Shown: positions 8,795 through 17,259 of the stretch, piece by piece
Layout: every line of letters begins with the position of its first letter
Numbering within the stretch: position 1 is the stretch's first letter
Assembly (NCBI GenBank): GCA_050290245.1
Contig: JBNKHH010000021.1
Location: 1 to 64,000 of the forward strand
Direction: 5' to 3'
Length of the DNA: 64,000 nt
Source of the DNA: JBNKHH01 sp050290245
GTDB taxonomy: Bacteria > Pseudomonadota > Alphaproteobacteria > Rhodobacterales > Rhodobacteraceae
Notes under the pieces: model-generated
The model's input: the letters and a program-made list of their open reading frames with translations, nothing else
Databases searched by the model: none
What the model was told of the DNA's origin: nothing
Program-made: the position numbers and the translations under genes

Positions 8795-9621
8795 CGCTGG
8801 CTACTCTTTCGGACGTCCTGCGACCGGCTCTGCACGAAGGTTATGCGGTGGCGGGTTTGGTCACACTTGGCTGGGAGGACATGTGTGCCTATGTGGCAGC
8901 GGCCGAGGCTGAAGGTGTGCCGGTGATACTTCAGGCCGGGCCGTCCTGCCGCGCGCACACGCCGCTTCCGATCCTTGGCAAGATGTTCCGCCACCTGGCC
9001 GAGGGCGCAAGCGTGCCGGTGGTGGCGCACCTTGATCACGGCTACACAGCCGAAGAATGCCGCGAAGCGCTGGAGAGCGGTTTTACCTCGCTGATGTTCG
9101 ACGGATCGAAGAAGCCGTTGCAGCAGAACATTGATGAGACCGCCGCAATTGCAGAAATGGCTCACGCGGCCGGCATTTCCTGCGAAGGTGAGATCGGTTT
9201 TGTCGGTTATTCCGGCGGCGCAGCTAGCGCCGGCACTGACCCGGACGAAGCGCGCAGATTTGCCGCCGAAACAGGGGTCGATGCGATGGCAATTTCAGTT
9301 GGCAACGTTCACCTTCAACAGGGGTCAGGTGAAGGCCTGGACGAAGTTCGCATCCGTGCGATCGAGGCGGTCACAGATATTCCACTCGTCATCCATGGTG
9401 GTTCTGGCGTCCCACCAGCACAAAGGCAGGCGCTGTCTCGTGGCTCGAATATCTGCAAGTTCAACATCGGCACCGAATTGCGCATGGCGTTTGGCGCTGC
9501 CTTGCGCACGGCTGTGGATGCGGACCCCGAACGATTTGACAGAATTCAGATCCTGGAAGACACGCATGAACCGCTGGTCGAGGCGACACGGCAGGTGCTT
9601 CGCATGTTTGCCAGAAGTTGA
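8791..9621 (+). CDS. iolJ: Class II aldolase, IolJ-like (6-phospho-5-dehydro-2-deoxygluconate aldolase)
   Basis: The 276-residue zinc aldolase has the metal motif AHLDHGY (His80, Asp82, His83), the EGEIGFVG segment, the SVGNVH motif and a phosphate-binding HGGSGVP followed by CKFNIGTELR. It belongs to the class II fructose-bisphosphate aldolase family. Next to iolC and iolB it most likely splits the phosphorylated inositol product into dihydroxyacetone phosphate and malonate semialdehyde. It is the last gene of this operon; iolD, iolE and iolG-named partners are not in the window. Confidence 0.8.
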   Translation: MTLATLSDVLRPALHEGYAVAGLVTLGWEDMCAYVAAAEAEGVPVILQAGPSCRAHTPLPILGKMFRHLAEGASVPVVAHLDHGYTAEECREALESGFTSLMFDGSKKPLQQNIDETAAIAEMAHAAGISCEGEIGFVGYSGGAASAGTDPDEARRFAAETGVDAMAISVGNVHLQQGSGEGLDEVRIRAIEAVTDIPLVIHGGSGVPPAQRQALSRGSNICKFNIGTELRMAFGAALRTAVDADPERFDRIQILEDTHEPLVEATRQVLRMFARS

Positions 9622-9652
9622 CTTTGCACCCGCGCAGCCTCGGGGCGTGAGT

Positions 9653-10402
9653 TCAGGTAATGGTTTTGAAAAGGCACCCACGTGTCGGCCCTTCAAGATT
9701 GATGCCTGAAAGGCTGGCCATGTGCCAGGCCAGAGCCTGATTTGAGCTGATCATCGGCAGATCGAGTTCGGCTTCCAGTTCGGGGATAACATCAAGAGTG
9801 CGCAGGTTGGTGCAGGACAGGAATATTCCGTCGAGCTTTTCCCGTGCGGCCAGCTCGACCGAGGCCGCGTAGATTGAGGATGGCGATATGCGGGCCACGC
9901 GGGATTCGACCTCCTCGCCAAAGGATAGGGTAGCCGGAACAACCAGGCCTTCGTTTTCAAAGGCAGCGCGAATGGGATTGGCAACAGAGTCGATATACGG
10001 CGACACGATGCCGATCTTTGTCAATCCAAGCGCGCGCATTGCCGCGACAGATGCCGTCAAAGGATCAGTGACAGCACGGGTGCGTGTGCTCGCCTGGACA
10101 AGCTCGCGCACGCGCGAGGCACCGATCAAAGCCGTGCCCGACGTGCAGCCATATGCGACGACATCAAAATGCACTGCCGGGGGGAGCAAGGCTGCTGCGG
10201 CGGGCAGTGCGGATTCCATGGCCATGATGGTGTCCGGTGTCAGCTCGGCACCTGATGGCACGCGAGTAACGTGAATCCGTGCCTGCTGCGGCGCGAATGC
10301 GCGGCGCATGTCCTCTTCGATTGTCTCGTCGACCTGAAGGGCGATCAGTCCGAGGCGCGGGATCGGGTCGTCGACGAGCGTATATCGAACGTTGGACATC
10401 AC
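9653..10402 (-). CDS. Asp/Glu racemase superfamily protein, arylmalonate decarboxylase/maleate isomerase-like (EutA type)
   Basis: The 249-residue protein has the two cysteine sites of this superfamily: YGCTSGTALIG in the N-terminal half and LSCTNLRTLD in the C-terminal half. It also has GIVSPYIDSVANPI and a C-terminal SSNQALAWH segment. The fold covers maleate isomerases, arylmalonate decarboxylases and hydantoin racemases. It overlaps the stop region of the M24 peptidase-like gene by four bases and is third in a trio that resembles eutB-eutD-eutA of ectoine utilisation, where EutA is of this type. The reaction here is unknown. Confidence 0.75.
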   Translation of the reverse strand: MMSNVRYTLVDDPIPRLGLIALQVDETIEEDMRRAFAPQQARIHVTRVPSGAELTPDTIMAMESALPAAAALLPPAVHFDVVAYGCTSGTALIGASRVRELVQASTRTRAVTDPLTASVAAMRALGLTKIGIVSPYIDSVANPIRAAFENEGLVVPATLSFGEEVESRVARISPSSIYAASVELAAREKLDGIFLSCTNLRTLDVIPELEAELDLPMISSNQALAWHMASLSGINLEGPTRGCLFKTIT

Positions 10403-11562
10403 TTGATCACCGGCAATTCGGCTGGTGCGCGTGGCGAAAGCAATTCGGCACCATTTTCGCGCAGCACGATGTTTTCCTCGTGGACCAGATATGTTCCGGT
10501 CCTCACGACTGCGCCAGGTTCAAGAGTGAGAACCATACCTTCCCTGAGTGGTGTCTTGTCGAGGGGCGTAAATGACGGCCATTCAGTCAAAGTGATTCCA
10601 AGACCATGGCCAAGGCGACCGCCGCCTGGTTCGGCACCGCGCTTTGAAAGCCCATCGCAGAGCAGTCTGTGCACGTCGCAGGCAAGCATGCCGGGACGCA
10701 GTGATTGAAGAACATCTTCCGTCGCCAGCCAGAGCGCCCTGTGCACACGTGCTGCGACATCAGATGCCGCGCCAATGGCGAAATTCCGGTCAAAGTCGCA
10801 GAAATATCCGTCGCGAACTGCGCCGGTGTCCAGCATCAACACGTCGCCTTTGCCTAGCGGTCGACCGTCGGCGGGTGAGATGACGTCGCCATAGCCGTCA
10901 GGCCCCGAGCTGCCGGCAACATAGCTGACCCAATCCGCACCTTCCTGGAGACATGCGATCTGAAAGTCGCGGAACACGGCATCGAGAAAGCGGCCGGATT
11001 CGGCAAACTCAGGCACGCGCTCGAATGCGCGGGCGGCAACGGAACAGATCTCTCGGATCTTTTCTATCTCTGCCTCGGATTTGATCTCGCGCACATGCTG
11101 GACACAAGCCGTGGCGTCGACTATCGCGCGCGGCCGGACGCGGTCCTGGACCAGTGCATAGTCTGCCAACGGCATGCGCAGATGCGTTTCCAGCCCCTGG
11201 GGCACGCCGATAATGCCCTTCTGGGGAACGATCTCGCAAAGGGTATCCGACAAAAGGCTGACGCCATCATCCCGCGGATCGGGAGCATCCCATGTGCGGA
11301 TATCCGTCAGCCATGTGCGGCTCATCAGGTCAACCCCGATAGAGGGAATGACGGCCACCGGTTGCCCGGAGGCCGGGACGACGACGAACCAGGGACGCGC
11401 GGGGCTTTCCCAGAACCGCGTCAGAAATCCCGTGACGTAGAAAACGTCGGCCGCCGATGTCAGGAGCAGCGCATCATGGCCGGCCTGGGCCATCTCTGCC
11501 TGAAGCCGCGCCGTGCGAGAACGGTATTCGTCGGCGGGGAAGATCATCGAGGCCTCAGCCAT
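10399..11562 (-). CDS. M24B creatinase/Xaa-Pro peptidase family hydrolase
   Basis: The 387-residue protein has an N-terminal creatinase-type domain (about 10-155) and a pita-bread catalytic domain with all five metal ligands in place: Asp245 (LDTGAV), Asp256 (FCDFD), His319 (GHGLGI), Glu348 (LEPGAV) and Glu362 (VHEEN). It therefore looks like an active metallohydrolase cleaving a peptide or amidine-like bond. Neighbouring EutB- and EutA-like genes suggest an ectoine hydrolase (EutD/DoeA) relative, but that enzyme is reported to be metal-free, so the substrate is open. ATG 11562 has GAGGG upstream and overlaps the previous stop; ATG 11547 is an alternative. Confidence 0.8.
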   Translation of the reverse strand: MAEASMIFPADEYRSRTARLQAEMAQAGHDALLLTSAADVFYVTGFLTRFWESPARPWFVVVPASGQPVAVIPSIGVDLMSRTWLTDIRTWDAPDPRDDGVSLLSDTLCEIVPQKGIIGVPQGLETHLRMPLADYALVQDRVRPRAIVDATACVQHVREIKSEAEIEKIREICSVAARAFERVPEFAESGRFLDAVFRDFQIACLQEGADWVSYVAGSSGPDGYGDVISPADGRPLGKGDVLMLDTGAVRDGYFCDFDRNFAIGAASDVAARVHRALWLATEDVLQSLRPGMLACDVHRLLCDGLSKRGAEPGGGRLGHGLGITLTEWPSFTPLDKTPLREGMVLTLEPGAVVRTGTYLVHEENIVLRENGAELLSPRAPAELPVIK

Positions 11563-12598
11563 CTTCGGGTCCCTCGCTGAGAATGGCCAGCACGCGGGCA
11601 TCCGGTCCAAGCGGCAGTCCCGCAAGAAGTGCAGCCAGCCCCGCCGCGCCGGAGGGCGTTGTAGCTAGCCCCAGATCAGCGAGTGTTGCGACCGCCGATG
11701 TCGCCTCGGCTTCGGAGATGGTCACGAAGGAATCTGCATCGCGGGCAAGGCCGTTCAATGCGATCAACGACGGCGTTTTACAGTCGAGGCGACCCATGGA
11801 CGACACGGGACCTTCGGTATCTACGACGTGGCCTGCGACTATGCTTTCCCGAAGGGCGGGTGCGGCATCCGGTTCGACAACAATAATCTGCGGGGCATTA
11901 CCCCAGGCACGGCGCGCCAAAGCGGCGACAGCGGCGGCCAGTCCGCCGACCCCCGCCTGGAGCAGGACGTGCGTCGGCGGGGAGTCGATCCTGTTCACGA
12001 CCTCGACCGCAAGCTGGAGATACCCTTCCATCACGCGATAGGGCATCTCGGTATAGCCGGGCCACGAACTATCAGAGAGAAGTGTCCATCCGTTCCTTTG
12101 CGCCGCATCTTCGGCTGCTGTCATGCTGTCTTCGTAGGTGGACCCCGCGCGGACAACTGTAGCCCCCTTGGCTGACAATCGGTCGGCGAAGGCGTCAGGC
12201 ACGGTTTCTGAGAGATAGATGACGGCATTCGCGCCAAAGATTTTGGCGCCCGCCGCAACGGACAAGCCATGATTCCCAGCGCTAGCAGTGACATAGGTGC
12301 GTCCACTGAGGGCCTCGGCCCAGGTCCCTTTCTGGACCTCGGAAGCCGCGCGGGCGATGGCATGGGCTGCGCCCAAGGCCTTGAAGCTGCCAAGACCCAT
12401 TCGCGCTCTTTCGTCCTTGACGTAGACCTTGGCTGTTCCGATCAGAGCGGCCAAAGCCGGCACTGTCAGAAGCGGTGTCTCCCTATGCGCCGGACACAGC
12501 TCCAACAATGCCCCGACCCCGCTGGCATCGTCGCACGGCAAAGGGGCATCCAGCTTTATCCCGGTCCCGCGCCAAGGGTTTTGAACCACATGAGGCAT
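11555..12598 (-). CDS. PLP fold-type II lyase, diaminopropionate ammonia-lyase / threonine dehydratase-like (EutB type)
   Basis: The 347-residue enzyme carries the PLP lysine in GLGSFKALGA (Lys73), the SAGNHG cofactor-binding loop and the phosphate-binding AGVGGLAAAV loop. The segment SDSSWPGYTEMPYRVMEGY is very like diaminopropionate ammonia-lyases, although the protein is shorter than that family usually is (about 400). It would eliminate ammonia from a diamino- or hydroxyamino acid. It is the first intact gene of the leftward trio and overlaps the M24 gene by eight bases. A class III aminotransferase stub lies directly upstream. Confidence 0.75.
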   Translation of the reverse strand: MPHVVQNPWRGTGIKLDAPLPCDDASGVGALLELCPAHRETPLLTVPALAALIGTAKVYVKDERARMGLGSFKALGAAHAIARAASEVQKGTWAEALSGRTYVTASAGNHGLSVAAGAKIFGANAVIYLSETVPDAFADRLSAKGATVVRAGSTYEDSMTAAEDAAQRNGWTLLSDSSWPGYTEMPYRVMEGYLQLAVEVVNRIDSPPTHVLLQAGVGGLAAAVAALARRAWGNAPQIIVVEPDAAPALRESIVAGHVVDTEGPVSSMGRLDCKTPSLIALNGLARDADSFVTISEAEATSAVATLADLGLATTPSGAAGLAALLAGLPLGPDARVLAILSEGPEDG

Positions 12599-12648
12599 GT
12601 GTCACGCTCCTGGTTTTCGATGCTCCTGAGCATGCGCTCCAGTTGAAT

Positions 12649-12786
12649 TCAAAGGACCGCAGTCGGGCTGCTTTCCAGTTTGTCGACCCGTTCTCCGATG
12701 TGATCCTCGGTGATGATGAAAGGCGGGGCAAGCAGGATATGGTCGCCCTTCCGATCGTCGATTGTATCGCGCATCAGGGTGCCAGT
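12649..12786 (-). pseudogene. C-terminal stub of a class III aminotransferase
   Basis: Read leftward from 12786, an open frame of 45 codons ending in TGA at 12649 gives TLMRDTIDDRKG followed by DHILLAPPFIITEDHI and a short tail. This is the characteristic end of class III (omega) aminotransferases, where the LAPP segment precedes the last helix. No aminotransferase sequence is found upstream: the HlyD-type gene ends at 12787, immediately next to it. The rest of the gene has been lost or displaced. It lies just before the EutB-like gene and in the same orientation, so it was probably once part of that operon. Confidence 0.75.
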
Positions 12787-14022
12787 CTAATCGGCAGAAC
12801 GCTTGCCGATACGCACTCCGTTCTCAATTCCGGCGGAGGGATAGAGGACGACCTCGTCTCCGGGGTCCAGCCCGCCAAGAACCTCGGCTTCAATGCCATT
12901 GTCGTGTCCAATATTGACCGACCGCAGGATGGCACGGCCGTTCTGTTCGACGAAAGCGGCCCAGCCGTCTCGGTCGCGGAACAATGCACTGGTCGGAACA
13001 ATCGTGGCTTGGTCCGTTTCCCAGACAACGATCCGGACGTCGACGCGATAGCCATGTCCCAGTGAAGTGCGCGCCTCTGGGTCGCCCGTGAAGGCGATGG
13101 TCACCGGTACGCGCTGTTCTTCGACGCCAAGGGCGGAGTACTTGGTTTGCCCAAAGGGATCGATGCGCTTGATCTCTGCCTCCAAAGATTGGGGACCGCC
13201 CCAATTTTCGACAATGACGCGGTCTCCGACGTCGACCTGCACAGCATCGCTGGACAGGAGATCGACAACGATCTCCAACTGGCTGGAAATATCGCCGATT
13301 TCCATGACCGGAGCGCCGGCGGGCAGGGTGGTTTCACTTTGCTGAAAGATCCGGAGGATCCGCCCATCGGCGGGCGAATATAGCGGGATGTCTTGGTTCG
13401 CCACGGCTCCGATTGCCGAAGCAAGGGCATGATCTTCGAAACCTATCAGGTTGGCACGCGCATTGGTAAGGTCGGCCTCGCGCATGGCGATTGCAGCCTC
13501 GGCGGTGTCGACGCCCGCATCGGCGACACGGAAAGTCTGGTTTGCGCGTTCCAGCGCGGCGTCGCTGGTCAGCTGACTGTCAGCCAGCCGCTCGGCGCGG
13601 GTCAGCTCCGATTGGGCCAGGTCACGGTGCGCGATGGCGGCGTTGAGGTCCGCCTTTGCAACGCGAAGGGCAGCTTCGGCAGCGGTGACAGCGGCCAACG
13701 CCTGTTCACGTGTTCGGACGTCCAGAGCGGCCGGGTTGGTCGGATGCATGTGCGCCACAATCGTTTCGCCCCGTACCACGGCGTCGCCGGGATTGACGGT
13801 CACGCGCTGCAACAGGCCTGCGACCGGGGTCGAAACGACATAGGGTTCGCTGACCCGGGTGCGGCCCTCCTCGTCGATGGTTACGATCAAGGGTCCTGAA
13901 GCGACCTTTCCGAGATCCACCAGAGTGGCGCGCGGCCAGAAGGCCGCAGCCAACGCGAGGGCTATCAGCGCTGCGACGATCGTGGTGCTGACCCACCGGG
14001 AATGTCTTTTCGGTTTGACCAT
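12787..14022 (-). CDS. HlyD-family periplasmic adaptor of an ABC efflux system
   Basis: The 411-residue membrane fusion protein has one N-terminal transmembrane helix (about 11-30), a first half of the lipoyl domain, a long alpha-helical hairpin (about 105-200, rich in Ala, Glu and Asp), a second lipoyl half with PADGRILRIFQQSE, and a beta-barrel/membrane-proximal domain at the C-terminus. Such adaptors link an inner-membrane transporter to a TolC-type outer-membrane channel. It is the last gene of the ATPase-permease-adaptor set, starting 5 bp after the permease stop. No TolC gene is in the window. Its end abuts the aminotransferase stub. Confidence 0.85.
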   Translation of the reverse strand: MVKPKRHSRWVSTTIVAALIALALAAAFWPRATLVDLGKVASGPLIVTIDEEGRTRVSEPYVVSTPVAGLLQRVTVNPGDAVVRGETIVAHMHPTNPAALDVRTREQALAAVTAAEAALRVAKADLNAAIAHRDLAQSELTRAERLADSQLTSDAALERANQTFRVADAGVDTAEAAIAMREADLTNARANLIGFEDHALASAIGAVANQDIPLYSPADGRILRIFQQSETTLPAGAPVMEIGDISSQLEIVVDLLSSDAVQVDVGDRVIVENWGGPQSLEAEIKRIDPFGQTKYSALGVEEQRVPVTIAFTGDPEARTSLGHGYRVDVRIVVWETDQATIVPTSALFRDRDGWAAFVEQNGRAILRSVNIGHDNGIEAEVLGGLDPGDEVVLYPSAGIENGVRIGKRSAD

Positions 14023-14026
14023 GCGA

Positions 14027-16390
14027 TTACTCCCGCGTTTTCAAAACACCAATCAGGTCGGTTCTTTCAAGATCCCCTTTGACCAGCCACCCCGAGGTCA
14101 GTCCGGCAATCAAGACGACAATTGCCGCAACGCCATGGCTCCCCGGATCGAAGAACACGGGGATCTGGTAAAATTCTGTCGAAAAACCCTCGGCTATGGC
14201 GAAGGCCAGATAATAGGCAAGAAGTGAGCCAAGAGGCAGGGCAAGCAGGATGACGATGGCAAGTTCACCGAGAAGCACATAGGCGGTTTCGCCACGCGTA
14301 AAGCCCATGATCCGAAGACTTGCCAAATCGCGAATTCTTTCGGCCAGGGAAATCCGGGCGACGTTATACACGATGCCAAAGGTGATGATGAAGGCGATGC
14401 CGGACATGATGAAGCGTGTCATCCCGGCTCCTTCGTTCATCAGCTTGACAAAGGCGGCCAACGCCTGGGATTTTTGGCTGACCCCAGCAACGGTCGGCAG
14501 GTCGCGCAACTTGCGATAAATTTCGTCTTCACGAGCTTCGTCAACGGTCAGGTGGGCGCCCGAGATCCGGCCCGGTTCTCTGAGAAGGTCATTCAGGGCG
14601 TCCAGCCGGATATAGGCGGGCGAGCCCAGAAGCGTATCTGAGACGCGTGTGACCGGTATCTGAAGGACGGGCTGGCGACCCTCACGCACATCGACAACCA
14701 TTATGTCGCCCTCGGCGAGGTCCAGGATCTTGGACAGACCAATCGAAAGGACAACCCCGTGAGACGGCAATTCGATTGGCTGCTCGTCGGCATCGAGCGC
14801 GCGGAACAATTCAGGATTGTCGGGCAGCCCCGTCAGAGCGCCACGATAGGTCTTCAGACCATTCTGAAGGATCGCAGCGACGTGGCGGTGGGGTTCAACC
14901 TTTTGGACCCCGTCGATTTCAAGAAGCTCAAACAGGGCGGTGTCCGACACGGGATGTGTGAAACTGACCGTCACGTCGCTTCGGTCAATAACGGAGAAGG
15001 TCAGGTCGACGGTTCGATCAAAACCGACGTGGATCGTCGTCATGGCTGCGGACAGCGCCATGCCGCAGGCGATCCCGATGGCTGCACCAGCCATGCGCAT
15101 CGGCTGGCGAGTCAGCCGGCGCAGGATCATGCGGCTGGGCTGGTCAAGGAACCGGGCGATAGATGAACCGAAGTGTCCGGCCTTGCTGTAATCCGCTGGT
15201 GCGGGAGGGCGCATTGCCGTGGCAGGCGAGAGAGAGAACACGTGCCGCAGCACGAACAGCGCTCCCGAACTTGCTGACAGGACGCTGGCGGTTGCTCCGG
15301 TTGCAAAGGAGGCCGGGTCAAGGCGGAAGACAAGGAAAGGGAACTTGTAGAAGTTCAGATAGAAACCCGCCATGGCTCGCCCGGCAGCGATGCCACCGAG
15401 ACTTCCCATGAAAGCTCCGACTGCGGCGATGGCGATAACCATCTTGAAGTAGTGGGTGCCCACTTCGAGGCTGGTATAGCCAAAGGCCTTCATCAGGCCG
15501 ATCTCTTCGCGCTCGGCCTGGACGATGCGGCCAATGACGATCCACAAGAGGAAGGCCGCCACCAGCATAAAGATCGGGGGGACGACTTTGACCGTGGCCG
15601 CCAGACCGTCAATTTCTTCAGAAATGAACCGGTTCGAGAACTGCTCGGATAGGGGATAGGCTCCAGTGCCGCCGTACGGTGAAAGCAGTCGATCCACCGC
15701 GTCGATGACCATGGGTTCATTGGCACCCCGGCTGAGGCCGATCAGGAATTCATTTACGGCGCCCTCCATGTCGTAGGCCGCAGCAAGCGACGCCCGGTTC
15801 ATCCAGAGAACGCCAAAGCGGCCATCGTCGGGCACCAACTCGCCTGGAGCGGTGGTGTACAGAAACTCAGGGCTTTGCGCGAGGCCGACAATGCGGAAGG
15901 CTCTGCGCGTGCCGTTCAGGGTCGCATGAACGGTGTCGCCGGGTTGCAGATCATGCGCGCGGGCGAAGCTGCGCAAGAGCAAGATCTCATCATGTCGCCC
16001 CGGCTCGGGCATCCTGCCGTCGGACAGGTAAACATCGTTCAGTTCCGGTCGCCCGAAATCGGGCAGTGAGATAGCCTGGGCCTGGACAGGCAGGTCCTGG
16101 GTTTCGAGATTGAAAAGTGCACGACCGTTGACGCGCCCCTGGACCGACGACACGCCTTCAATGGTCGATATGCGATCGGCCAGGTGCTCGGGGCTGCGGG
16201 CTGCGGGCGCAAAGATATCGGCCAGGCGGTAGCGCTCGTAGTAGGCAGTACGCGTTTCGGTAAGAGACTCGACAAGGCCCGTCATCATGACCATGAGCAG
16301 CACGCCAACCGCCACGACGGCGGCGATCGCCCCCGCCTGAGCCTTGATCCGCCAGAGATCGCGTCCGAGTTTGCGGTCAAGCGTGCTCAC
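14027..16390 (-). CDS. ABC transporter permease with two FtsX domains
   Basis: The 787-residue inner-membrane protein begins with a transmembrane helix (about 20-42) and a large periplasmic MacB-like domain (about 45-265). An FtsX domain of three helices follows (about 270-390). A second N-terminal helix near 430 precedes another periplasmic domain (about 450-650), and a final FtsX domain ends the protein. This double arrangement is known from lipoprotein/antimicrobial-peptide-type exporters (MacB/FtsX superfamily). Its start overlaps the ATPase stop by four bases. The substrate is unknown; the adjacent HlyD adaptor points to export across both membranes. Confidence 0.85.
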   Translation of the reverse strand: MSTLDRKLGRDLWRIKAQAGAIAAVVAVGVLLMVMMTGLVESLTETRTAYYERYRLADIFAPAARSPEHLADRISTIEGVSSVQGRVNGRALFNLETQDLPVQAQAISLPDFGRPELNDVYLSDGRMPEPGRHDEILLLRSFARAHDLQPGDTVHATLNGTRRAFRIVGLAQSPEFLYTTAPGELVPDDGRFGVLWMNRASLAAAYDMEGAVNEFLIGLSRGANEPMVIDAVDRLLSPYGGTGAYPLSEQFSNRFISEEIDGLAATVKVVPPIFMLVAAFLLWIVIGRIVQAEREEIGLMKAFGYTSLEVGTHYFKMVIAIAAVGAFMGSLGGIAAGRAMAGFYLNFYKFPFLVFRLDPASFATGATASVLSASSGALFVLRHVFSLSPATAMRPPAPADYSKAGHFGSSIARFLDQPSRMILRRLTRQPMRMAGAAIGIACGMALSAAMTTIHVGFDRTVDLTFSVIDRSDVTVSFTHPVSDTALFELLEIDGVQKVEPHRHVAAILQNGLKTYRGALTGLPDNPELFRALDADEQPIELPSHGVVLSIGLSKILDLAEGDIMVVDVREGRQPVLQIPVTRVSDTLLGSPAYIRLDALNDLLREPGRISGAHLTVDEAREDEIYRKLRDLPTVAGVSQKSQALAAFVKLMNEGAGMTRFIMSGIAFIITFGIVYNVARISLAERIRDLASLRIMGFTRGETAYVLLGELAIVILLALPLGSLLAYYLAFAIAEGFSTEFYQIPVFFDPGSHGVAAIVVLIAGLTSGWLVKGDLERTDLIGVLKTRE

Positions 16391-17118
16391 CAGGCGATCT
16401 CCTCAGGTGCCTTCTTGAATGTATTCGTGACGATTTCGCGGATATTGCCGTCGGCAAAGTGAACAACCCTGTCGGCCATGTCGGCTGTATTCGCGGCGTG
16501 GGTCACCATCAGGATCGTCGAGCCAAGCTTTTCGTTCACGTCGCGAAGAACGGTCAGGACGGCGCGCCCCGTGACGCTGTCCAGGGCCCCGGTCGGCTCG
16601 TCACACAAAAGGACCTGTGGCTGTTTTGCAATGGCACGAGCGATGGCGACCCGTTGTTGTTCGCCGCCTGACATCTGTGCGGGAAAATGGTCGGTCCTGT
16701 TACCCAGGCCCACGAGAGACAGAGCATCCATCGGGTCCATCGGGTTTCCGGCGATTTCGGTAACCAGTTCGACATTCTCAAGTGCAGTCAGACTGGGCAT
16801 GAGGTTATAGAACTGGAAGACAAATCCAACGTGGTCGCGCCGGTAGCGAGTTAGCTGGGCGTCGGTCATGTTCGTCAGCTCACGGTCCCGAAACCAGACT
16901 CGCCCATCGGTACAGTGATCAAGCCCGCCGATGATATTCAGGATCGTGGATTTCCCAGACCCCGACGGGCCAAGCAAAACAACGATTTCGCCTTCCGGAA
17001 TCTGGAGGTCGACGCCGCGCAGGGCATGGACGGCCGAATGGCCTTCGCCATAGACTTTGGTAACGCCCTGCGTGGTGAACGCCATGCCCGGGCCGGGTTC
17101 GCGCGCCTTGGATGTCAT
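16387..17118 (-). CDS. ABC transporter ATPase, LolD/MacB type
   Basis: The 243-residue ATPase has Walker A GPSGSGKST (about 50-58), a Q-loop in FVFQFYNLMP, the signature MSGGEQQRVAIARAI (149-163) and Walker B VLLCDEPTGALD. The pattern is that of the LolD/MacB/FtsE group, which pairs with FtsX-type permeases. ATG 17118 is preferred over the TTG at 17130, which has no ribosome binding site. The gene lies 141 bp after the stop of the RTX/LamG gene on the same strand, so the four genes may be one transcription unit. Confidence 0.85.
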   Translation of the reverse strand: MTSKAREPGPGMAFTTQGVTKVYGEGHSAVHALRGVDLQIPEGEIVVLLGPSGSGKSTILNIIGGLDHCTDGRVWFRDRELTNMTDAQLTRYRRDHVGFVFQFYNLMPSLTALENVELVTEIAGNPMDPMDALSLVGLGNRTDHFPAQMSGGEQQRVAIARAIAKQPQVLLCDEPTGALDSVTGRAVLTVLRDVNEKLGSTILMVTHAANTADMADRVVHFADGNIREIVTNTFKKAPEEIAW

Positions 17119-17259
17119 GTCCCCATCCAAAAAAATTGCAGCAAGCGGAGCCTAGCAAGTTGGTGGCGGAGAAACCACAGTGCAGCTCGCCGCACCCGGA
17201 ATGCGGAAATTCGAGCCAGGAAAAAGCCGGGCGGTGAGCCGGGTTTCTTGCGGAAAGGA

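Noticed and set aside
17131..17259. Possible terminator between the RTX gene and the ABC ATPase
   Set aside because: The GC-rich CCCGGC elements are direct repeats, not an inverted repeat, so the TTTTT after them is not preceded by a proper stem.
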